A stretch of DNA of 64,000 nucleotides, from the NCBI GenBank assembly GCA_948146395.1, contig OX411551.1:50278997-50342996 (forward strand), written 5' to 3'. This DNA is from Fragum whitleyi. Its lineage: Eukaryota > Mollusca > Bivalvia > Cardiida > Cardiidae. This document shows, in pieces, positions 57,201 to 64,000 of the stretch. The position numbers and the translations under genes are program-made. Under the pieces are notes generated by a model that did not search any database, was not told the DNA's origin, and saw nothing but the letters and a program-made list of their open reading frames with translations. Each line of letters starts with the position of its first letter. Within the stretch, counting starts at the first letter, position 1.

Positions 57201-60200
57201 TCTTGAACAACTTTGAAAGAGGGTCACCCAAGGATCATTCCTGTGAAGTTTGGTTGAAATTCATCCAGTAGTTTCTGAGGAGAAGATTTTTAAAGAAAAA
57301 GTTTACGACCGGACGCACGGACGCACGGACGGACACAACGCCATGACAATAGCCCCAGTGGCTTTCAGCCAGTGGAGCTAAAAACTAAAGGAGGAGTTTG
57401 CGACACAAAATAACTAGTAAAAATGTCCATGGATTGACAGACAGACGGACAGATGGACGGACAAACAGACAGGCAGATTCCAGTATACCCCTGAAAACAT
57501 TTGTTTTGCGGGGGTATAATTATTGAATCACAGTTAGAGTACCCGGTGTATAAGTCACTTAATGGACCCTCCCAAAGGGATTTATTTAAGGATTTAAGGT
57601 AGTGGACCCATAATAGTTTTGCAACATTTTGGAAGTAATAAACTACAACAGTGATAACTGAGGATCCCTAATGATTGCATTTGGAAACCTCGCTTAACAT
57701 AGTGAAAGATCATGAGTTCCGAAATGTTGTTGACATATTAAGGGTCCACTGCCTTAAAATAAATCAATGCACCTTGAAACAAACAATTTCCCACATTTTT
57801 GAGTTGCATTTCACTTTTTTCCCTTTTTTTTTTATGCGTAAAAAGAAATTTAGCATACATACCCTGGACAATACTATTGAATGACACAACATAATAGCCG
57901 ATGAAATCATCTGAATATGTATCATATATAACAAATTTCTGTGTTAAATTTTATTTTATTTTTATGTCTAATAAGTAGTTTTGGATACATACCCTGGACA
58001 ATACTATTGAATGGCACAACATAATAGCCAATGAAATCATCAGAATATGTATCATGATCAAACAGGGTGATTCTCACCATCGCTAGTTCAGGGACGTCAA
58101 CATCGAATATCAACTCTTCATTCCAGTTTGGATTGAATCCTAGAGGAGAGGTGGAATAGTTCAAATGAGATGATTTATGCAAGGTAGCTATCTATATTTG
58201 AGTTATTACAAAAATATTCAAGTTCATAAATGTATGAATCTAAATATATGATGATGCTGTTCCACAGATGCATGTTAAACTTGGATTGGGTTTTGAGTTT
58301 CATACAAATTGCACAAATTTTTATGGGACTACAAAGTTAAATGTAAACTCTTTTTCATTATTTTATAGTAGGTTTTTTACTGATGAGTTTGATAATCTAA
58401 GAACTTATCTACCATTATTTTTTATAGCTGTTGTTTTCTTCATCTGACAGTCCCGTTGAACACCATGGATTTCTACTTTAAGGAATGGATCAATTATCTC
58501 CCCTTTCTGTGAATCTTTTGGCTTCGGTAACTGGAACCCACTTATTACCTGAAATAATGTGTACTTCAATGTGAATTGTTGAAAAACATAAAACTACTGT
58601 TTCACACTGGGTCATCAAAAGTGCTCAATTGTAAAAATCAGATCAGCCAGAGCAACTGCACAGACTGATCAGGGTCTTCACTACATACTGCATAGATATG
58701 TACAACAAGAGGCCCAAGAGGGCCTGTATCACTCTACTTGCTTAAAAATCTCAAAATCCGTTTTAGTGTCCAACATTTTCACTTGTGCGCAGTGTTAAGA
58801 CTCCGATCAGCCTGTGCAACTGCACAGTCTGATCATAGTCATCACTACATGCTGCAAAGATAGCTACAAAAATTTTTGTTTGTTTATGATAAGAGAATAA
58901 TTCAAATGCACTGTGTGGATGGCAAGGCTGCACAATACATTTTCATCTCTTACACATGAAATGTTTGGAAATGTCATATATTTACCTTCATAACAAGCCT
59001 TTTTCTTGTACTTGATGGTTTACTGCCCACTATCACATCAAAATTGGTGGCTAAAATTAGAAAATATGCTTCCTTACTACAACATTAAACTTTATTGGTA
59101 CAGAAAATCTGATTATCTTTCATTTAAACAAGAGCACGGCCTACGGTGCCTTTGCTTAGATGTTGAGTGCTGGATGGTGGAAAAAAAATCTTGGAAAAAA
59201 AAGGGGCAGAATTTGTACACATTGCATCTAGGGTTATCACCCTCGATACTAAAGGTTACTCTTTTGATGGTAAATATGAATACCAAGTTTCAAATGAATG
59301 CCTTTATTGACCATTCCTCAATATTGAAATCCCAATGGAGGCACTCATTCTCTCCGACTATTTGTCTCTCACCAATGGGTTGATAATCGTAGATCTATGT
59401 GAGATAGCAGCTGGAGGCTAGGAAAGGATGTGGTTGTTGTATTGGTGAGTGAAATACCAGGAAACCATTGTTAGGTGCTCCAGCTGCCGCGATATAACTG
59501 AATTAATGTTGAAAGTGGCGTTAAACTCCATTCAATCAATCAATCAATATTGAAATCATTAAAATCATCCCTTGGGACCCCTTGATCTGTCCCCTATATC
59601 TTGCCCAAAGGAGCAGATCGACAACTGTTTGATAAAGTGTTTCCCTACACCCATATATCTTTGGGTGGTAGCCAATTTTGTACCTATGGAATTTAAAATT
59701 CTAGTTCAATATGCCCATGGTCATTATCAAATTGTCATCTGCACCTTCTTTCAAATTGGACCTGTCTACAATTCTGTGATATTTTAATGGGCACACAAGT
59801 GCTCGTGCAAAGCTTGGTATAACTTGCAAACAGTTTGCACTTTTTGTCATCCTGAATGCAGGGCAACATTCAATTAAGTTTTAATTTTCAACAACTGGAT
59901 GTCTCAGCGCAAAACAGTTCTAACTGCCTATATGTTTTTAGGCAGTAACAACTATTTCACACTGAGCCATCGAACTGCTTTTTAATCAAGTTTTAAATAA
60001 AATGATCTATAGGTAACAAAACGTAAGTAATTTGATTTTTACCATTACGAAGGCACGGAGGCTTGAGCACATAACCACTGTTACCGTTGTCTAGAAACCT
60101 GCCAGTGAGCAGCTGCATTTCTTCTCCACCCGTCTGGAAATTTAAGGCCACTGAAATGACAAATACCACATGAGCCTATGTGTGACATTTCCAACAAAAT

Positions 60201-63200
60201 CATGTGTGCATGATGGTGAGACACAGAGCTTACTGGGCAGCAACATAGTGCATTAAAATTATTCTCAGCATAGTCTCATATTTATTCTATTGATTGCCCA
60301 TGTTCTAATAATAGCACATCCTCCAAAAATATCATCATAAATAATTTCTTTGCCATTTTCTTATTCAATTTTTGTCAAATACTGTGGATTCTTTAAAAAA
60401 TGCCTATTCTTTTTTTTATCTGTTTATAGATGACTCGTTTGATTTATTCTGTATTCAATAACCTCTGATTCAATATCCTCTATCTATGGGACAAAGAAAT
60501 CAAGCCTAATGGTTGAAAGGCCATGAAAATCATTAACTTGTTTGATTTTTTTAATTTAATCTGGCAAGATACCATCAAGTAAAAAGGAGATAAATTACCA
60601 ATCTGGCATCCCCCACACCACATGGGAACTGGACTGTAATTACTGGAGTCTGTTCGGGTACCAGCTGGGTATGTTCGTACCAACATACTATTCGTGTAAC
60701 TACAAACATTTTCCAACTCAGAGTCGACCAGCTTTCCAATTTTCTTTTCTGCCAGAGACACAACCTTGAAACCCTCTGGTGCTGCAATTGAGAATCTTAA
60801 AGCTTATGTTTATTTACCTCAGCTATTTTAGAGAAAACAAGATGTTTTTGTGAAACACTATGAGCCAACTGATTTTTGGCCTGCATTCCGATGGGAAGTA
60901 ATTTTATATCAGAGTATCTCTCAAATGACAGGCTACCAGTTTATACCTACAATAGACTGGTCTCAATGTTGACTGGTCTCCAAATAACCTAGAATATAGG
61001 TGTCCAACTTGAATCTGGGCCAGCAATCAGCCCTGTATGGCCCTTTCACACCCCTAAAAAGGCAATTTTGCGCAAGTTGTAACTTGATAAATGGACATCA
61101 ACCTTGATTAATGACCTTGTAATCTAATCAAAGTATGGCAACTACATCATGTAGACTGGTAATTTTGTGTATTCGATACCACTTTAAGCACCCATCCTTA
61201 GCTACTCATCGTGGATACTTAGAACAGTATCTGAATTGAGTCCAAATTGGTGACTTCAAAAATGCTGATTTATATCACAATTTTGAGATTCCCCCATTAA
61301 CCAGAGACATAAACATATGTTATTCTATGTCTCTGCATTAACCAAACTGAACTGTGAAATGACCTCCGCCCAAAAAATACATATTTTTCATCCAATCACA
61401 ATAATTTTTGGCTGTATGATAATGGGTCACACAAAGATCATTCCGGTGAAACTTGGTTGATATCCAACAATTAGATTTTGAGAAAATGAATTTCAAAGAT
61501 TCCACTATATAACATATAGAGAAATGACCTCCGCCTATAATATAAATATTTTCCATCCGATCACAATATTTTTTTGTAGACTGATAAAGGGTCACTCAAA
61601 AATCATTCATGTAAAATTCAATTGGTATCCATCAATTAGAATCTGAGAAAATGATTTTGAAATTTTCCACTATATAACATAAAGAGAAATGACCTCCGCC
61701 CATAAAATGCATATTTTCCATCCGATCACAATAATTTTTTATAGACTGATAAAGGGTCACTCAAGGATCATTCATGTAAAATTCAATTGGTATCCATCAA
61801 TTAGAATCTGAGAAAACTTACTTTTTACCATATTTGGAAATTAGCCATGCCCATTAAATCCATGTTTTTCATTGGATCAAAATTTCTTGAACAACTTCAA
61901 AAGAGGGTCACCCAAGGATTATTTCTGTGAAGTTTGGCTGAAATTCATCCCGTAGTTTCTGAGGAGAAGACTTTTAAAGATAAAGTTTATGATTGGACGC
62001 ACCGACGCACGTACGGACAGACACACGATGGACAAAACGCCATGACAATAGCCCCAGTGGCTTTCAGCCAGTGGAGCTAAAAACCGAAATCAATCATCAT
62101 CCTCTATATGAGCATTGTATCTTAAATAAGGAGGGGTCAGTGCAGTACTATTGTAAGTGCCTATAATATATAGGCACTTACAATAGTACTGTGCTGATCC
62201 CTTGTTAAGTCTGAAGTAAATGTTAAGTTTTTTGTTACCTTTTGCAGAATCACAATTACAGGTAGACAAAACGAAATATTTTATAATATTGATTTAAGTA
62301 TCCTTAAATACTCTGTCCTCCGTCCAGGATAATAAAATGAGGTAAAGTGTTTGCAAATTATACCCTGATTTTCACATGCACATGTCGATGGCTCAACGCA
62401 ACACTAGCCCAAGTCCACTTTTCCCCAAAAGTGGGTTTTTTGCCTTATGTTATTGCTTAATACAAGGTTCACGTTTTCCCAAGTTTTCAAGCAGTTTGCC
62501 ATGTTTTGTTATCCTGAACACAGGGCAGGACCATACAGTTTTTCAGGCAAATACACCTTCATGTCAGAAGCTTTTCATACAGGGAGTCAGGGATCTGGTT
62601 AGGGATTTGTAAATTCACAAAGGCTCACTAACCAACTTGTTTTCAGTAAATTTAATTTCATCTCAAATAAAATCTACTTATAAGTCCTACACCTCAATTT
62701 CTTTGTGATTATCTTTATCAAAATCCAGTCTGTTAAGGTAGTGGACCCTTGAAAGTTCTGCAATATTGCAAGACTCATGATCTTTCACAATGTTAACCGA
62801 GGTTTCCTAATGAAATCATTAGGAAACCTCAATTAACACTGTTAAAGTTGATGACTGCCGAAGCTTGAAGCCGAACTATTAGGGGTCCACTACCTTAAAC
62901 TAGATTTATAGTATGTTTACCTTTTGGAATATTATCAAAGCCACCATAATGTACGCTCTTCATCGAGACACATTTTGAGAAATCCACTCCGAGTTTAAGA
63001 TTCGACTTTTTCTTTTTTTCCTGATTGTTGTTAGCCTCTGCTGCTTCATCCTCATCAGACACCTCACCCTCAGAACTTGATGGAGGTAGCTTCTTTCCCT
63101 ACAATGATATAAAACATTAACGATGGCTCAGCGCAAAACAGTTGTAACTCCCTATAAACATATTGGGAGTTACAACTGTTTCTCACTGAGCCATTAATTT

Positions 63201-63956
63201 AGGTTATCCTTTCCATTACATTCACCCTTCTCATGCTGAATAAAAAAAATCTTTGTAAAATTGCAACAAAATCAAAGTGCTCAAAGCACTGAATGCACTA
63301 AATGTGAGTCTGTATTCATTATGAAAATCAAATTTCAAAGCTTTTCTGGTTTCATAAAAGGAAAAACAGGTGGTATAGAAAAAGATCAGACTGCACATAT
63401 GTGCTGGTGTTTGTCTATAGCTTCTGCCAAACCAGGAATATTTCCGGTTTAGCATGACAAGGGTTAACAAGAAATATATTGAGGGGTCAGTGCAACCCTA
63501 TTGTACGTTCCCATAATTTTATAGGCATTTAAAATCGTCTTGCACTAACCTCTTGATATGTAGCTTAATACTTGGTGTCATTTCACTGCCAACTGATTAA
63601 ACCAGTATATGTACCAAATGACTTTACCCACCTTTTGTTTGTTTCATCTCATTTGACATAAATCAAGCGTGTCTCTATACTCTTGAATGTGACTCTTGAT
63701 GGCTCAGTGCAAAACAGTTGTAACTAACTATAAACATTTCTTGTTAAAAGACTACACAAAATTTCAACCACAGAGCTTAAAAAGACATGGATAACATACA
63801 ACTGTTTTCGTGTTTTGCTTGATTGGTTGCTTATTATACTTTTCACACTATATGAAGACACAAAAGTGTGTATACTTACTTTGACTATAATTTTATTTTT
63901 CAATTCATGAGGTGATGGTGGTTTGTCTGGCATGACATCAGGACAATACAACATGT
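36185..63956 (-). CDS. Phosphoinositide-specific phospholipase C, delta-like, 3' part of gene
   Basis: Eight minus-strand exons (63880-63956, 62921-63098, 60599-60781, 60043-60150, 58986-59050, 58413-58548, 57993-58139, 36185-36279) join in phase to 328 complete residues plus stop. In order they encode the end of the X catalytic domain ([19 protein letters not shown]), an acidic then lysine-rich X-Y linker, the Y domain ([41 protein letters not shown]), and a C2 domain ending at the protein C-terminus. Such enzymes cleave PIP2 into IP3 and diacylglycerol at the plasma membrane, under calcium control. The protein ends straight after C2, as in delta types; beta forms have a long tail and gamma forms SH2/SH3 inserts. 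A divergent eta or zeta origin is less likely. The PH, EF-hand and first X exons must lie to the right of the window. Confidence 0.92.
36555..36880 (+). mobile_element. Short element: AACAAGATG start, GGAC/AGAC microsatellite, GGGGGGCATAAAAA end
   Basis: AAACAAGATGTGTTTGTGAA begins it; TGACCTTGACC motifs follow; the microsatellite covers 36757-36830; the end is a CCCCCGATCTCTCGATACGG hairpin then CATAAAAA. Another start of the same type is at about 60835. Confidence 0.75.
37025..37090. repeat. Hairpin element H2
   Basis: AGACCAAGATCAGCCTGCAC faces GTGCAGTCTGATTTTGGTCT around AAAT. Confidence 0.85.
37246..38130 (+). mobile_element. Tandem-repeat element with 145-146 bp monomers, next to the big array
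   Basis: Starts AAAAGGACCATGATGGTCCT (hairpin), then TCGCTCACCTGAGTCTC. The monomer block CATTAAGGCCCCTTTTCCC recurs at about 37420, 37565, 37711, 37856 and 38002. It passes without a 3' end into the AACAAGAGGG start of the array at 38131, so it looks truncated by it. Confidence 0.8.
38131..55869 (+). repeat. 17.7 kb higher-order tandem array of 145-bp monomers
   Basis: About 107 monomers (my arithmetic) of the type TTTTTCTAAGATTTGACCCT, GTGACCTAGTTTTTGACCCC, AGTTGACCCAATTTCGAACT, then CAGGTTGATTGGGCAAAAAA. They are grouped in units. Each begins AACAAG, hairpin GGGCCATAGTGGCCC, and AGCTCACCTGAATGAAC. Each ends with an ACGACGGACGTCGCACGACG-like stretch, then hairpin GAGCACTTCGTGCTC and AGGTGAGCTAA, twice. 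GAGGGCC marks at 38136, 40331, 42521, 44711, 49220, 51410 and 55048 give unit lengths 2195, 2190, 2190, 4509, 2190 and 3638, plus a last short unit of about 820. The 62-109 codon minus frames are translations of the monomer. Confidence 0.97.
40129..40470 (+). repeat. Representative unit junction block
   Basis: Contains the first 3' hairpin (imperfect palindrome 40184-40220), a 70-bp GCCGGGCGGTGGACAACAGA segment, the second 3' hairpin (40291-40326), and then directly the AACAAGAGGGCC start of the next unit. The same block recurs near 42320, 44510, 49019, 51208 and 54845 (the last with a diverged hairpin loop). Confidence 0.93.
55870..56205 (+). mobile_element. AAGGAGGAGTTTGC element, left part
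   Basis: Two monomers of about 170 bp (AAGGAGGAGTTTGCAACACA at 55875 and 56049). The right part is at 57385-57520; a 165-bp-type element is inserted between. Confidence 0.75.
56206..57384 (+). mobile_element. 165-bp-monomer transposon, copy C (nested)
   Basis: Starts CTAGAAAGCCATGAATGGCT, a hairpin (AAGCCAT/ATGGCTT). The TGACCTCCGCCCATAAAA block is repeated about six times (the first copy diverged). It ends GACGCACGGACGCACGGACG, hairpin AGTGGCTTTCAGCCAGTGG and AGCTAA. The AAGGAGGAGTTTGC element resumes just after. Confidence 0.9.
57385..57530 (+). mobile_element. AAGGAGGAGTTTGC element, right end
   Basis: AAAGGAGGAGTTTGCGACAC, an ACAGACAGACGGACAGATGG stretch and a terminal hairpin TACCCCTGAAAAC...GCGGGGGTATAAT. 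Confidence 0.75.
57594..57757. mobile_element. MITE with TTAAGGTAGTGGACCC ends, copy 1
   Basis: TTAAGGTAGTGGACCC at the left and GGGTCCACTGCCTTAA at the right; interior with GAGGATCCCTAATGATTGCA and GATCATGAGTTCCG. TTAA at both ends suggests a piggyBac-type target, by inference. Confidence 0.8.
57855..57931 (-). pseudogene. Partial duplicate of the PLC C2 exon end with its donor site
   Basis: The last 60-odd bases of the exon at 57993-58139, the GTATGT donor and some following intron recur here, offset by 130 bp. There are three visible base changes in the exon part; one turns VVPF into VVSF. It has no acceptor of its own that I can see. It could act as a decoy donor or a truncated exon remnant. 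Confidence 0.85.
57993..58139 (-). CDS. PLC exon: second half of the C2 domain
   Basis: 147 nt, acceptor CTCTAG, donor GTATGT. Encodes [20 protein letters not shown], then [20 protein letters not shown] and VPFNSIVQ. The Asp-rich loop DHDTYSDD keeps calcium ligands. The 3' end of this exon with its donor is copied once, 130 bp further along the gene (57855-57931). Confidence 0.95.
58413..58548 (-). CDS. PLC exon: first half of the C2 domain
   Basis: 136 nt, acceptor TTTCAG, donor GTAGAT. Encodes [10 protein letters not shown], then [14 protein letters not shown] and KTTAIKNN. The Asp of DPF sits at the first calcium-binding loop of C2 domains. Confidence 0.95.
58600..58862. repeat. Two H2 hairpins and an AACAAGAGGCCC start
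   Basis: H2 arms at 58640-58685 and 58790-58850 (CGATCAGCCTGTGCAACTGC, ACAGTCTGATCA). Between them, at 58704, ACAACAAGAGGCCCAAGAGG, then GCCT: another hairpin start of the general element type, with no recognisable interior. Confidence 0.7.
58986..59050 (-). CDS. PLC exon: Y-to-C2 connector
   Basis: 65 nt, acceptor TTTTAG, donor GTAAAT. Encodes [20 protein letters not shown] and MK, the link that leads into the first C2 strand ([10 protein letters not shown] in the next exon). The exon is identified by phase (enters 1, leaves 0) and by the family pattern of a basic segment before the first C2 strand. Confidence 0.85.
59125..59330 (+). mobile_element. Fragment of an AACAAGAGC-type element
   Basis: TTAAACAAGAGCACGGCCTA, then CGGTGCC: hairpin start GGCACCG-like pairing (GGCC/GGTGCC is weak). 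The sequence ACCAAGTTTCAAATGAATGC resembles monomer phrases of the other families. No 3' end is seen. Confidence 0.45.
59330..59555 (+). mobile_element. SINE, best-preserved body
   Basis: GGAGGCACTCATTCTCTCCG, GGGTTGATAATCGTAGATCT, AGCAGCTGGAGGCTAGGAAA, GGTGCTCCAGCTGCCGCGAT, GTTGAAAGTGGCGTTAAACT and an AATCAATCAATCAAT tail. Used here as the reference for the family. Confidence 0.85.
59895..59972. repeat. Hairpin element H1
   Basis: GATGTCTCAGCGCAAAACAG, CTAACTGCCTATATG facing TAGGCAGTAACAACT and CACTGAGCCATCG. Confidence 0.8.
60043..60150 (-). CDS. PLC exon: Y domain, continued
   Basis: 108 nt, acceptor TTTCAG, donor GTAAAA, phase 1 at both ends. Encodes [20 protein letters not shown] and [15 protein letters not shown], closely matching the conserved end of the Y domain. 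Confidence 0.95.
60599..60781 (-). CDS. PLC exon: start of the Y catalytic domain
   Basis: 183 nt, acceptor TTGCAG, donor GTAATT. Contains [20 protein letters not shown] and WCGGCQI. The Arg and Tyr of RTYPAG correspond to the substrate-contacting residues of PI-PLC Y domains. Confidence 0.95.
60835..61320 (+). other. AACAAGATG element start and unassigned intron DNA
   Basis: AAACAAGATGTTTTTGTGAA matches the start at 36558. The following sequence does not match the rest of that element and has no microsatellite or end hairpin; nothing else recognised. Confidence 0.45.
61350..62081 (+). mobile_element. 165-bp-monomer transposon, copy D (5' truncated)
   Basis: GACCTCCGCCCA blocks at about 61361, 61527 and 61692 (165-166 bp). 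Ends ACGCACGTACGGACAGACAC, hairpin AGTGGCTTTCAGCCAGTGG and AGCTAA. The starting hairpin is missing. It lies in a PLC intron. Confidence 0.85.
62122..62208. repeat. Hairpin element H1, AAGTGCC variant, nearly perfect palindrome
   Basis: GGGGTCAGTGCAGTACTATT and AATAGTACTGTGCTGATCCC face each other; inner GTAAGTGCCTATA pairs with TATAGGCACTTAC. The stem is about 38 bp. Confidence 0.9.
62733..62898. mobile_element. MITE with TTAAGGTAGTGGACCC ends, copy 2
   Basis: 166 bp. Perfect 15-bp inverted ends (TTAAGGTAGTGGACC / GGTCCACTACCTTAA) and an internal palindrome GAGGTTTCCTAATG...CATTAGGAAACCTC. Lies 23 bp after (minus sense) the donor of the PLC linker exon. Confidence 0.9.
62921..63098 (-). CDS. 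PLC exon: X-Y linker
   Basis: 178 nt, acceptor TTGTAG, donor GTAAAC. Encodes [20 protein letters not shown] followed by a KKKK run and then [16 protein letters not shown], the lead-in to the Y domain. The acidic linker in this enzyme family is known to block the active site sterically until membrane contact. Confidence 0.9.
63118..63195. repeat. Hairpin element H1
   Basis: CGATGGCTCAGCGCAAAACA, GTTGTAACTCCCTATA facing AGGGAGT-complement TATTGGGAGTTACAACTG, then CACTGAGCCAT. Arm change CTGCC to CTCCC is matched on both sides. Confidence 0.88.
63480..63556. repeat. Hairpin element H1, degraded variant
   Basis: GAGGGGTCAGTGCAACCC and TTGCACTAACCTC pair at the base; inner arms TGTACGTTCCCATAA and TATAGGCATTTAAAAT are mismatched. 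A half copy (GATGGCTCAGTGCAAAACAG) follows at 63699-63735. Confidence 0.7.
63880..63956 (-). CDS. PLC exon: end of the X domain
   Basis: Minus-strand acceptor TTTTCAG, donor GTAAGT. Encodes [20 protein letters not shown] and KIIVK; the PSPxxLKxKI motif is the hallmark of the last X-domain strand in PI-PLCs. It begins in phase 1, so a further upstream exon lies outside the window. Confidence 0.9.
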
Positions 63957-64000
63957 CTGAAAATACAGGGAGAAAATTATTTTTTCATCAAACCAAAACA

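Larger units (their letters stand above)
36280..57992 (-). other. Last PLC intron (21.7 kb)
   Basis: Runs from donor GTATGT (57992) to acceptor CCAG (36280). It contains the duplicated exon end, two MITEs or elements near the 5' side, nested 165-bp elements, the 17.7 kb array and two smaller elements. No exon is seen inside it. Confidence 0.85.

Noticed and set aside
58704..58740. Intrinsic bacterial-type terminator (GC stem-loop)
   Set aside because: The window is eukaryotic. The stem belongs to the AACAAGAGGCCC element start.
59006..59383. 125-codon plus-strand frame
   Set aside because: It overlaps the PLC exon at 58986-59050 on the other strand, then an element fragment and a SINE; no domain or splice support.

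Overview
This is nuclear DNA of an invertebrate animal, most likely a bivalve mollusc (inference). It is AT-rich, has intron-split genes with GT..AG borders, and carries many tRNA-headed SINEs, foldback elements and 145-165 bp tandem-repeat transposons of the kind described in bivalve genomes. There are no bacterial-style operons. Nearly all long reading frames outside the two genes are repeat translations.

Two genes can be reconstructed exon by exon. (1) A complete plus-strand phafin (PLEKHF-type PH+FYVE endosomal adaptor): nine coding exons from 3803 to 25643, 267 residues, every junction in phase and flanked by GT/AG. (2) The 3' part of a minus-strand phosphoinositide phospholipase C, delta-like: eight exons from 63956 down to the stop at 36185. 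They cover the end of the X domain, the acidic X-Y linker, the Y domain and the C2 domain; the 5' part lies beyond the right edge. The genes converge, with 10.5 kb between their stop codons.

Layout: 1-3800 is upstream DNA with a MITE, two oppositely oriented minisatellites and two SINEs. 3803-25643 is phafin, its introns filled with repeats. 25644-36184 is intergenic (SINEs, hairpin elements, tandem-repeat transposons). 36185-63956 is the PLC gene. Its last intron is 21.7 kb long and holds a 17.7 kb array (38131-55869) of about 107 monomers of 145 bp, organised as head-to-tail copies of a whole transposon-like unit of 2190 bp. Unit lengths differ by nearly whole numbers of monomers.

Two patterns stand out. 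First, four exon borders (phafin exon 4 acceptor, exon 5 donor and exon 8 donor; PLC C2 exon donor) have been tandemly copied into the adjoining intron with the splice site included, giving 2 to about 20 decoy sites each. Second, many elements with unrelated interiors share one architecture: a start like AACAAGA followed by a short hairpin, nucleosome-length monomers (145, 156 or 165 bp), a GGAC-type microsatellite, then a terminal hairpin ending TAA. The head-to-tail units suggest, but do not prove, a rolling-circle (Helitron-like, non-autonomous) origin. No transposase, RNA gene with an intact cloverleaf, or CRISPR was found.
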